Source: Acanthosoma haemorrhoidale (taxonomy: Eukaryota > Arthropoda > Insecta > Hemiptera > Acanthosomatidae). From it: a stretch of 64,000 bases of DNA. Location: the NCBI GenBank assembly GCA_930367205.1, contig OV884011.1, forward strand, positions 137,119,437 to 137,183,436, written 5' to 3'. The notes beneath the pieces were generated by a model, which saw only the letters and a list, made by a program, of their open reading frames with translations, was not told the origin of the DNA and made no database searches. The position numbers and the translations under genes were made by a program. The first letter of the stretch is position 1, and every line of letters begins with the position of its first letter. Shown here one piece after another: positions 33,131-44,145 of the stretch.

Positions 33131-36100
33131 AACGATCTGTATAAGGTCTCAGTTTTTTTTTTTTGTTGTTTTGTTCTTAGACTTGGATAATGTATTGTTC
33201 TTTTGGTTGTGTAGTATTGGACATAAGCATTAAGGATGTATTTTTGCTTTGTTTTCAACTATTAGCTACTCAACTATAAGGACTAACTACCAGATCTATG
33301 TTTATGTATATTTTTTTTTTATGTATATATCTCTCGAATGTGATATCATATTTTTATTTTCCTCTTTTTGTTGTTTTTGTACTCTGTTTTTGTAAGTAAG
33401 GATTTTCATCGAATTGTATATGTAGAGGATTTTATTTTTTCACCGTTTACATTCTTTATTCAAAAAATGTGTTTACCTGTCCAGATATTTAACATGTAAT
33501 ATATTATATAAACTAGACACTTGGTCGAAATTAAAGCAGATAAACTGACAATACAATATTTTTAAAATGACCAATATAAGTATTATTATTTTTTTTAACT
33601 ATGGATCTTATATTCTGTTCAGTAAACAGAACAATTAGTTTTCAATATTACGTCCTATGTTATCAAATGTATCTATGAATTCAACTAGCCCAACCATTAT
33701 TCAAATATTTTTAAGTATAAAAGTCACTTACGGAGTTTGTAGAGAGATTCTTATAGCCATTAGTGGCCACTCTTAATGCTATTTTTTTCTTCTTTGTTTC
33801 AGATAGTATCAGAGAAAAATAAAGATTGTTCTTTCATTATATTTAAGTTGTTGACACGTAAATACTTTGCTATTTTGAAATGAGTATTCAAAATCAAACA
33901 ATTTTAAAAGCTATTAACTAGCAGCGTTATTAAAACGTAATTCAACCCATAGTTTTGTTTTTAACTGTTTGTTTTTTCAAGAAAATGAACGTTTTCACAA
34001 AGGTCGCTAGTCTATCAGAATATTGCAAAGCAATTTGCTAAAACCCTTTCCGTGACCGGCAGTAGTAAAATTGTTAATTCATGTCTGGGACAGATTCTCA
34101 CGAATGCGACAAATCATGCTTGAATTAGGAAACAAACGGTGTTTATTTCGTTGTTAATACACGCGGGTCACATTGCATTGACTTCTAAAAACTTTCTAAA
34201 TTTACTCACGCAGCATAAATTTCAACGTGACTCCATCTATTAGAGTTTTAGGAATTATTTATTTATCTGTGCATGCTGTGGCTATCCCATAAATGGATAT
34301 ATTATCGAACGGAGGGATTCATCTCAATGGAGTTTACGTCCTTTCTAGCTGAGTGAGCCATTTTCGCTTCAGCTGTTCTACGTCTTGCAAGGCAAATGAG
34401 CTCGGAATTTAACCTCTCACAAAAGAGAGCTGAATATTCTAAGTGGTCATTTAATAAAGGTTCGTCCTAAACCACGTCCCTTCTGGTTGTGGCAATATCA
34501 GCTCCCTCCGAGGGGTATATAATAATAAGGGCTCTCCAGAAATAGGATAGGATGTTCCAGATTTTCAATCAACGTTTATTTTACGTGCGCGTCCAAGGAT
34601 AATTTTTCTCTTGATTATCAGTCAAAGATGGAGTTGCTTTAACTGGCAATCAACATACTACATAAGTTAGTAGCCTAAGTTCACCCTTGTCTTATCGGGA
34701 ACAAATAGGTTTCTTTAGATTAAATCTGTGGCATTACTTCTCTTGACGACGTAATGCCTACATTGCTGGTAGATGTCCCCAGGATCAGTTCTAGGTAATT
34801 CTCGCAACCTTCATTGCAGTTTTATATGCTAGCTTTTAGCATAAAGTCATATATATTTTAATGATATTTTCATGATCAAACGAAACTTATTTATTAGAAC
34901 TAGGTTGATTTTAAGGGAGTGACTTTTCGGTTGAATTCACCTTTACAAATGTTTTATGAACTGCGCAGGAACGTACCCTTAGGACGTTTGTGGATACCGC
35001 TTTATTAGGAGGGGGGTATGTATAATTAAACTTCAGTTTGTCCTGACAGCCAGAATTACTTCAGACCTTCGTCCAGCAATATGAGCTCTCTCTCAGTACA
35101 AGTTAGACTTTATTGTTTGTTTTAGAGTGGTTTTTAGGCATTAGAAGCGTTTTATCTCCTTTTAATATTCCCTATCTGGGGTCCTAAATATCCTTCTATT
35201 CAATGATTAACACATAAAGGAAAGAGATTACGCTAGGTCCTCAGATGCATATGGTGAAGCTATATTCTAAAGGTGTTAAACTCACGTACCCTCTCAATTT
35301 CAATGAAAAGTACGAGATTGTTGCTCAGGCTGTTTTATTAGTATTCCCCGACTTGCACTCCCTTCTCTCTAACGTCAAAACAACATCAGTTTTATACTGC
35401 CAAGTAGTGTTTTCATTTTGTATGGTGTATTTTCGATCTGAATTTAGTGGACTTTGTAACTGATTGAGATAAACAAAATATTTGGTATAATTATGGTAAT
35501 TCATAAAGAATGAAAACTAATATTGACTCATGTGAAGGAACAACCTTGCTGGTCAGAATCGATTGGCGAGTGAACCCTAGCGAAGCCTCTCAGTTTAGAA
35601 AACCCTGAAGAAAGAGAAAGTACAAGTGCCTTATGAGATTGTGTTTTCTACCAAACAGTGAATTTTGTCCCAATAATGATTGAATTTCTTATCAATTGAT
35701 CTTAGGTGAATATAAGATTAATGCCTGTAATAAATTAATCATTTGAGAATAAAATTACAAATGAAATATGTGTATACTTTTGTCTCTGATTAATAAATAA
35801 AGAGCATAACAAGAAATCTCTCATTGAATAGCAATAGACATAAGGTAATGAATTGTGACTAATGCAATCTCCATATAAATTCACAATATTAATCACTTCA
35901 ATCACAAATATTTAATCAATTAATCACAATTTCTGAAAAATAAATTCCAAAATAAACTACCTAAAATAATTAAATTATTTGAAGTGTCTTAATTAAAAAA
36001 ATTAAAGCAATGTAAATGGTACAGCTACATGTGAAATGAAAATAGATTGAAGCATCGCATTTAATTTAACTTAAATTCATGAACAGTGAATTTAAAGAGA

Positions 36101-37242
36101 TGAAGGCAAAAAACAAGATAATAATAAAGCATAAGGAATTTATTTATTTAAAACCTGCCAATCTGCCTTAAATGTTCATGAAGCGTCAGTTAATTGAACT
36201 GGGCACTACCAAAGGTATATCCTAGCGGAAGTACCTGGATGGGCTCACTTCTCCTTCATGTTGAATCATAGAAAATATGCATGTTGGCTGTACGTTTCTT
36301 TCTATGGTCCCCCTGTATTCAGTCTGTGTGGTTGAGGTTTCCTCTTCCACCGTTTGTTCGAACATAATCATAAAATTACGGAAGAAGAAAAAACATTCCA
36401 TACAAGCTGGGGAAGCAAACTGACAAAGTGTTTTTTCTGCTCGAACACGACAGCGGTCCAACGAGTAATATCCGCTTTCCTCGCCTAGTGGCAGCGTTCA
36501 CCATATTTTCAGCTCTAGGAATGGTATATTTCGCTATGTACAGGGAAGAAGCATAGTAGAACAAAGTAATCGATAAACAGGCTACACTGAAGCGAGGCAT
36601 TAGCGTGAAGTAATGGAACTGATGAGGCAACTGATAAAAGAATGAAGTGGGCATAATAGAACCACAATCAGGGTTGTATGAATGGACCAGTGGCATCCAC
36701 AAAGGCCCTCTATATATCGAGGGCAAGATTAGCACTACACCGACAGGGTGGCTAGAAAGAAAGGCCCCACTCCTCACTGCCAACTTCTATCTCTACACAC
36801 CCACACTAACACATACACTACCCTTTGTTCCTAAAATGGCTTACTGCCCTCGCTTTTTAAGATTTAGTTCATCTCCCCGCCCACAGAATCGTTTGCTTTT
36901 CGATGCTATAAAAAATTAAGGGCCTGTATGTAGTTAAACTTCTAAAATCTCATCCTGGTTCTAAAAGAAAACATCCTTTCTTCCATAGATTTGAAATATT
37001 GTCAGCTGATTTGTCACGCTCAGACTGGTGAGAAAATCCCTGGTTTTTAGCCTAACAAACTGATCGGTGAGCCAAACGATGGGGCACCCTTGACAATTAG
37101 CAATCAGCTCATATTTTAAAGAAAAATAAGGGCTCGGTCATTTAGAGCCATCTTCGACCGGAGTTTCATATCTGTTCCACATCTGACTCTTCCATTTAAT
37201 TTAAATTTTAGACCGATTTATCGTGGCAGAATCGAGTCAGCT
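33131..37242. other. Intergenic, no gene recognised
   Basis: AT-rich DNA with scattered moderately GC-rich patches (34300-35100 and 36220-36900). Open frames 35245-35463 and 36376-36783 have no recognised family. No transposon ends are supported. Confidence 0.5.
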
Positions 37243-37424
37243 GAAAATTCAACAACAATCTTTTATTGGGCAATAAGCAACTGTGGTCAATGTTCTCATT
37301 CATACCATAGTCACAGTTCGTCATTCACTCGCTCATTCATACAGTATTTACAAACAGCCCAGAGACCTCCCTAATCCACATGGTTGTCACCTCCCTCGCA
37401 CGCGAAAGAGGAGGCGTATTTGTC
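37243..37424 (-). repeat. Dispersed repeat family Z, copy 2
   Basis: Matches 311-490 in the same orientation, including the AATAAAA end and the conserved small frame. Here that frame has an in-frame TAG where copy 1 has TTG, but it still ends NERVNDEL before a stop. It is cut by the LTR-T unit, which begins ten bases later after the target duplication TACGA. Confidence 0.75.
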
Positions 37425-37547
37425 TATTATACGATGTTGTGGCCACCTATTAATTACGAATAATTAGAAGTTCCCCTCTTCTCGGCACAGAAAAATCTAT
37501 TTATGTTTCCATATTTTTTGTAAATAAAGCTTATGACGTCAGGCGTT

Positions 37548-37603
37548 GGACCGTTGCCACCGTCATGGGACCGTTGCCACCGTCATGGGACCGTTGCCAC
37601 CGC
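37548..37603. repeat. 20-bp tandem repeat, 2.8 units
   Basis: The unit GGACCGTTGCCACCGTCATG is repeated from 37548, 37568 and 37588 without mismatches. It lies just after the CRE-like TGACGTCA of the left LTR-T segment. Confidence 0.95.
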
Positions 37604-38236
37604 CTATGAGGATGCGATACAAACTCACTAACTTCGACCGAACTTTATATGGCCAGAGCCGTCGAACCTCGGTGACAGAGAAGCTACAACTGTAGCTATC
37701 GCATCCTAAAAATGGCTGGTTAACAACCTTAAAATGACTATCATTTCTTCGGAGTGCCTCGAGTTCATGCACTAGCCTGCGACTACGACAGGACACACGG
37801 AACCCCGGGGGAACTACCCACTGCATAGAGACGACCCGTGACACCCAGGAGATGATACAACAACGAAGATGCGAGAGACTACTCAAGACAAATCGACACC
37901 AACCTAGCAACCCTGCGAACGAGTACATCCGGATTGGCGCTACAAACTGGGGGTGCCGGAAGCCTGTGCTACGGCAACACTGGTACCTCGGGCCTACGCT
38001 CCGGCTACCATTTCTTTTTGTTTCAGATCATCGAGAAGAGTATAACTTGGGGCAGCTATTGTGTCGCCACCTTTTAATTACGAATAATTAGAAGTTCCCC
38101 TCTTCTGGGCACAAAAAAATCTATCTATGTTTCCATTCTTTTTTGTAAATAAAGCTCTAAGCAGGTGGAGAGGGGAGAGAAGCTAGTGAGGGAAACAGCC
38201 ACAGGTGGGAAGCCATCCCCACCACGACTGGCCGCC

Positions 38237-38244
38237 TATATAAG
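38237..38244 (+). promoter_or_regulatory. TATA box of LTR-T
   Basis: TATATAAG at the conserved LTR-T position, 45 bp before the CTTGGA block, as in the other copies. Confidence 0.55.
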
Positions 38245-38929
38245 CAGCGAGACTAGACCGAGATGGCATAACGAACAGGATCGTCACTTGGATCACGACT
38301 CTCTCCTCTCTCTCTTCACTGGCGCTTGCTGCTCTACTTGCACCATGGTCTTCTCATTCAACTACCTCTGCATCTCCCTCTCCTAACCTCGCTATGTTTT
38401 AGTCTGGCGTTGTCAGTCCCCACACCTTCCTAGTGGGAATCCCTGCCTTCATCTCGTTAAATCTGGCACCTCCTTGGGAGAGACCTCTCCCTCGCGGACG
38501 ACGGTTGCCGTGGCCCTACAAACTTTAACTAGTAGCGTCTCCCACGGCAATCCAGTGAGCTTCTCTCCGATTCACACTCGCTTTTGGGAACTGGATGGTT
38601 TTTGCCTACTCTTATATACCGAGTGTGAATTCATGGTCATTCCAAGACCACACAAACTACCTATAAACCTACCCTGTTCCTCTTCTCCTGAACATAGTGC
38701 TTTGTCGGGGCCCACCTTTTAAGATCTTATGAAGTCAGCCGACTAGGCCGGCAGCCAGGGTGAAAGACCGGCGGGCGTCCCCTCCCCACTTTGGGGATAC
38801 TCACATATCTGAGCCCGACATACGATAATGCTAATCGATCTGTATTCCTCACGTAAAGATCCCGACATCCTGCTGATCGTTGCTCATACAATCATTACTG
38901 CAGATTGGTAAAGCGGCAATTGGCATCCT

Positions 38930-39735
38930 ACTAACCAGTTTAGTTTCCGTCTACGACATTCAACAAGTATTACACTGCTACATCTGGGCATAGCTTAAGC
39001 TTTTGATTGAAGCTTCTGGCATGGAGGTTTGCTTTACAAGCTCAAAACATATTTACCACAAACCCTTTTCCCAATCCTACAGTCCTACCTTTCAAACCGC
39101 TTCTTCCAAGTCCGCTGTGGCCTAGAATATTTTAACTACTATCCCATAAAAGCAGGAGTTCCACAGGGCAGTGTCCTGGGTCTCATCCTCTATAATCTAT
39201 ACACTTCTGATGTCCGCTCAACTCCCAATACCTTCTTGGCCACATTTGCAGATGACACTGCAGTCCTGTCATCCCACCCAGACCCCGTTATAGCCTCCCA
39301 TTACCTTCAAAAACACCTTGATGAGATCGAGTATTAGTGCAACCAATGGCTAATCAAAGTTAAAGGAGCAAATAGTTTTCACATTACCTTTACCCTCTAC
39401 CGCAAGTCCTGTCCACTAGTTTTTTTTTTAATTCCATTCCTTTTCCTGCATCATTTGAGGCAGTACAGTACTTAGGCTTCCATCGCGTCAAAAATCTGAC
39501 ATGGAATTCACACACGAGGCTATAAAAGACAAGAACCAAACAGACGCATAAGACGACTGTACAAACTACTTCGAGGCCATCTCATCTTTCAATAGAAAAT
39601 AAATTACAAATTTACAAAGTTATATTAAACCAATCTGGGTATACGGGATTGATCTATGGAGGACAGTAAAAAAGTCGAACATCAAGCTTTTCAATCAAAA
39701 GTCCTGAGAACAATAGTAAATGATAAGTGGCATTT
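38930..39735 (+). pseudogene. Jockey-like reverse transcriptase fragment (third family)
   Basis: Broken frames read NQFSFRLRHSTS, then FWHGGLLYKLKTYLPQ, LQSYLSNRFFQVRCG, GVPQGSVLGLILYNLYTSDV and FADDTAVLSSHPDP. They continue past the stop at 39337 as a decayed thumb region (AVQYLGFHRVKNLTWNSHTR, VILNQSGYTGLIYGG). The catalytic FADD is intact, but stops and frameshifts occur near 39000, 39337 and 39450. Only the middle of the protein is present. The wording resembles BMC1/Jockey-type RTs of insects. It ends at the junction with repeat Z copy 3. Confidence 0.85.
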
Positions 39736-39749
39736 ACTGTATTTACTTG

Positions 39750-40212
39750 GATGGTGACGCGGTTGACAGAGGAACGTGGGGGACTTCCCAAGATTGCGCT
39801 TCCTCTTTTGCATGCGAGGGAGGTGACAATCATGTGGATTTGGGAGGTCTCTGGGCTTTTTATAAATACTGTATCAATGAGCGGGTGAATGAAAATTGCA
39901 AATATGGTATGTATCGGGTTGTCACGAGGGGGTACCTTGTTACCGTAGTCTTAGTGACGAAGTGAGGGTTGATTAGGCTATTGCCTGATGACCTGGACAA
40001 TTGCTTCATGACAGGTCTTACTTCTGTACTATCTGACTCCATATAATTTACAGTATACAAAATAGAGTATAAGGTGATTTATCTTATGTAGTCAGCAGTC
40101 GCTACAGTACGAATGAGCGAGTGAATGAAAACTGCAAATATGGTATGGATGAGAACATTAATCACAATTACTTATTGCCCTATCAGACAGATTGTAATTT
40201 TATCATAATAAA
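39750..40212 (+). repeat. Dispersed repeat family Z, copy 3, interrupted
   Basis: Opposite orientation to copies 1 and 2. The small conserved frame is present (GTWGTSQDCASSFACEGGDN, then HVDLGGLWA). The copy is interrupted by a TG...CA segment (39910-40106) with a 36-bp stretch of Z repeated on both sides (39876-39911 and 40112-40147, two mismatches). The rest of Z resumes and ends in ATTGTAATTTTATCATAATAAA near 40212. Confidence 0.75.
39910..40106. mobile_element. 197-bp LTR-like insertion (TG...CA)
   Basis: Begins TGTATCGGG and ends GTCGCTACA. The last ~50 bp resemble the end of the block finishing at 24625. On the minus strand it starts TGTAGCGACTGCTGAC, like an LTR. The flanking Z sequence is duplicated over 36 bp, which is much longer than normal LTR-element target duplications, so the origin of the arrangement is unclear. 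Confidence 0.45.
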
Positions 40213-43079
40213 GAAGTATTGCTATTATCTTTATTTCTGAGATCATCATAAATAATGAAAATACAGCTCAGTGGTTTTAATGCAATGCTACTGTTCATTC
40301 TCAAACACTGGCCCAAGAATATATAATATTTAACCTCTTTCAAATCCATCTAATAAGCCAACTGATCTTTAAGAGTCTAAGTTTCCCCTTTATTCCTGAC
40401 AACTGATTTAGTGAGAATTTGATTGAACTTGAGCTTGGTGGAAAAGCTTACAAACTTTGTTTATTTTCTTCTTTTTCTCTGTGCTGCTAAGCGTAAAAGA
40501 GTATTCTCTGCCCAAACATTCTCAGTCCCTTGTAAGTTGTTTCATTTCACTTGCGTTTCATTGAAATAAATTGCCGAATAATGTTCCTAACTTGAAATTA
40601 TCTTCTATTTCAACTCTTGCTCCTTGAGATATTCAATAATGGCTGAATCAAGGTATTTTAAGCTTTTAGTGAAGTTATAAGAAACAGCACTGAGCTTTTG
40701 CTTATGAACCTGTTACTTCTATGTAAAGGCCATAATCTTGGTCTTCATTTATTTTTTGTCTTTCAAAGACTTACTTTGAAGAGAGCTTTCAATGACAGAG
40801 GCATCGTCAACATAGGTTAGGTCTTGTAACATTTTTTAAATAATTTCCATCATTGATTCAGATCGACTTGGTTAATTATAGCCTGCAGCACAGCATTAAA
40901 GAACTAAGATGCTAAGGGATTAGTCTATTGCAGCTATCATGTCAAAGATGTCTGTATGTTACTCCATGGCCCTAATTGATGGTGCAACTGGTGTCAGACA
41001 TTCATCAGCTTATGAGAAATTTAAGGAACCATACCACAAAAAAAATTCCTCGATCGAGATCAAACAAACCCACATTCTATTTTTAATGATTTGAATTTTA
41101 TATCTTTAATTATATATATGAAGTGTATCGGCCTGAATATCTTTATCCTTTGATCTCTTATCTCTTTTCCCAGGTTTGAGGTGGCTCTTTACTTTACTAA
41201 ATTGTATTGAGTACCGATCTACTTCAACGGGAACGACCCTGCATCACCCAGAATATCTTCCCGGACAGGGCGGCAAAAGGCATAAGAAGGAAGATTATGT
41301 TACCTATTTTTGTTAATTAACTACAATATAAAATCGTGTAGGAATAATAAAAACAAAATCTACCCAATAAGTTTAGTCTCCTAATTTTAAACATGGAGAG
41401 CCCAGAGCCACCAATCTGTCACCTTCCACATTGAGAAAACTTCAGACTTTATTTGGAGCACTGTAAATGGAAATTTTCCTTCGACCATCTTTTAAAAATA
41501 GAAAACAAAATTCAGGAAGAATTCACAATCAAAAGAATCATAAATGCCAATGTTAGGTTGGCATAAGTCTAAAACTAAAAATGTTTAAGCTCCTTGGCTT
41601 AATTATGTTAATTATTAGAGAGGTTCTTTATAAAATGTATAAATTGAAATAAATTCAATTTGTAAATATCAAATCAAACTAGCCAGAAATATAAGCATAA
41701 TTTTGTAGAGTGTTGTTTTTTAAGGATTGATCGATCCTCCTCCCCTAATTAAACAAACAAATACAATAATACCAAACAGGGGCCAAAAAGTAACACTTGT
41801 ATAATTTAAACTTCCTATCCCTTGGGTGTTAATAGCAGTAATCCTGGTTGTAACAAGTTGCCATTTGCTCATTAATGGCCTATTGACTACTTCAAAGGCA
41901 TTGGCTAACCTGGTGGGGGACCCCTGTCCAGGGATTTACTCAAGCTGAAGTAAACTAAATTAGCGAAGTTTCCTCATTGAGTGCGCTTTGGCAGATTAAT
42001 TCCTGTACTTTATTGTCGCCATTAGCTAAAATGACCAAGCCTGCAAATGACATGTTCTAACAAGGCACAGGAAATATAACTGAATAGGGTTAGATATGTT
42101 TTTGTGTTTTGAAGTGTATTCAAATATATTGTTTGATCAATTACAGGTACATTAAATCATTCGCAGAGACTCATTTTGTCAAGTCTTAAAATTAGCTGGT
42201 CAAAACCTATATAGATAGCAAATAGATTCTTCTAACCTGAATTTTCCAGTTTTTTTTTGCTCAACAAGTAAACACTAAAAATACAAAGTAGTTTCTGCAG
42301 GAGTCCAAGGTATGTAGTTGACTGTTGTGCTGAAGACAATAATTAAGATTACATGCAAAAGTTGGTGTTAATCATAGAAAAATAAATATTAACCATAATA
42401 GGCACATTTGGATTATATTCATTGCTTTTAGCAATTAACATTTTTATTCTGTCTACTGGGTTCTGTCTTGGATAAGAAAAGATAAATATAAAAAACGATT
42501 TATTTTTCCATCAAGTCCACCTGTAATTAATAATGAAGTACAAATAAATAAATTCAATTCTGACTAACAAAAAAAATATTTAAAAGCATTGTTGTAAAAA
42601 ATACATTCATAGATGGATCGCTACACACATTAAAAAAAAAAGTTTGATTGTACAATATTGAATTATAAAAAACTTTGAAATGTATACATAGAAAATAAAT
42701 AAATAGTAAAAAATAAGGGAAGTGCAAACTGGCTGAATGTCTAGATATGAATGATAAATGATGATTTAGAAAAGAAATTAACTGAGGAAATATTGTGCAC
42801 AGAAGGAGAGGTAGATCCACTCTAACTCGATATAGAGATGGATGACATGAGAACGCTGCAGAGTCCCTAAGACAAATCAAACGATGCGATTCATGATTCA
42901 CTTCGACTTATCTGAGTTGAACCACACAGCCATAGTTAAAGTGAGGGAAAATGGGGGAAAACACAAGGTGTTTATATGTAGTCAGCAATGGCAATGGCGA
43001 TAACAATGGAACAGTTTAAAGTTACCTATTGACCTTCAGGAAATATGTGCAATCCAGGAGAGGATTTCATCAGTGGTAA
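40213..43079. other. Intergenic, no gene recognised
   Basis: AT-rich DNA. The minus-strand open frame 42554-42901 is hydrophobic in its second half and matches no family I know. It might be the decayed 3' end of the element at 43080-44145. Confidence 0.5.
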
Positions 43080-44145
43080 TCTCTAGGTTATAACAGTAGG
43101 TCAAAAATTGATAAGATGAAAATTAAGGTTCAATCTGGGAAATGACACAAAATCTGAGGAAGGAACTGGAACCTATTACAATAGCCTGATTTTTCACAAC
43201 GTTTAATCTTAGTTAGTTTCCGTTGCGTCACTGAATTGATCTAGGCCTCTTGAATCTTAGCAAATGCTACAAGTAAATCAGAGATAGGGGAAAGAAAAAT
43301 AGATTTAGGAGAAATCAACATAACATTCATCAGGAATTTAGAAAGATCATTAATATAGGAGCTGAAAAAAAGAGGATAAATAATCGATGCCCAGACCATA
43401 GTGGAAAACGGAGTAAAGGGAGCAGATACTGCAGTTAGTTAGGGAAAGCAACTACTTGAGTAAGGTTAAATAAAAATGATGAGATGGAGCCATTAGAGAA
43501 GCTTAAAAATTTTGTAAATATTGAAATTGTTTGTTGAAAGAGATTGTAAAGAAGGATGGAGTGGTCTTTGGTATCCAAAGCTTTAGAGAAATCTAGGAGT
43601 GTTACTTTTTGCTGATAAATTTTATTTTAAGGGTTGGACTAAGGCTATTTTCCAAGAAATGTGAAGATTGGATTCTGGAGGGGAAAAGTGTGAATATATT
43701 ACGTATATATATTATTAGTGTGTGTGTGTTAATATAAATATATATATATATTTGTAAAATAGAAAAGACAGGATAGCTGGAAGGCATAATTTTATTAACT
43801 TAACAGGAAGTTTGTCAGGGGCCCTGCTGTGATTTCATTACAGAGGTAATTAAAATTGTAGTATGAATAAAAATGTTCACCATTAAATGAGGGCTCACAA
43901 GAAATATAGGATGAAGAGGTGGTGAGGCAGATGAGGAAACAGTCACCAAACATGAATTTAGTTCAACAGGCACAACAGAATACAGGAGAACATTGCAGAT
44001 AATTGCAACAAAAAAACTCCCTGCATGATAGGTCAGATAGGGTTGGGATGACCGATTGTGGTAGTGCCTTACAATCATTTTTTCCAATTCTATCAACCCC
44101 ATACAATTGATTAACCATTTTGGAGAAATCAAAACGCCATTTCAA
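43080..44145 (-). pseudogene. Non-LTR retrotransposon ORF2 relic
   Basis: On the minus strand the sequence near 43570-43620 reads LLDFSKALDTKDHSILLYNL. This is the conserved first catalytic block of non-LTR reverse transcriptases (normally L-D-F-S-K-A-F-D-T-V-D-H). Weaker matches follow in shifting frames toward 43080. The open frame 44132-43815 upstream could be the preceding linker region, with MKSQQGP resembling the 'MKSxxGPDGIP' block. No active-site ADD motif was found. Clade is uncertain, with CR1/L2 or Jockey type as candidates. Confidence 0.5.

Larger units (their letters stand above)
37435..38820 (+). mobile_element. LTR-T mobile unit with 5-bp target duplication
   Basis: A 1386-bp segment starting TGTTGTGG and ending CCCGACA. 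It is flanked by TACGA at 37430-37434 and 38821-38825. It consists of the first ~110 bp of LTR-T including TGACGTCA, a 20-bp motif repeated almost three times, ~460 bp of unshared sequence, and a full LTR-T from ~38065. TG...CA ends with a 5-bp duplication are typical of LTR elements. It is either a miniature element with a shortened left LTR, or a solo LTR carrying an internal rearrangement. It has no recognisable gag or pol. Confidence 0.8.

Noticed and set aside
35245..35463. 72-codon plus-strand open frame
   Set aside because: No domain and no supporting context.
36376..36783. Open frames near 36.4-36.8 kb, including a short plus-strand stretch (RFPRLVAAFTIFSALGMVYF) that looks like a small membrane protein
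   Set aside because: There is no ATG-led frame, no convincing splice sites and no recognised family. The similarity to a membrane segment can arise from base composition.
42554..42901. 115-codon minus-strand open frame
   Set aside because: Hydrophobic and low in complexity in its second half. It could be the tail of the non-LTR relic at 43-44 kb, but no conserved block was found.
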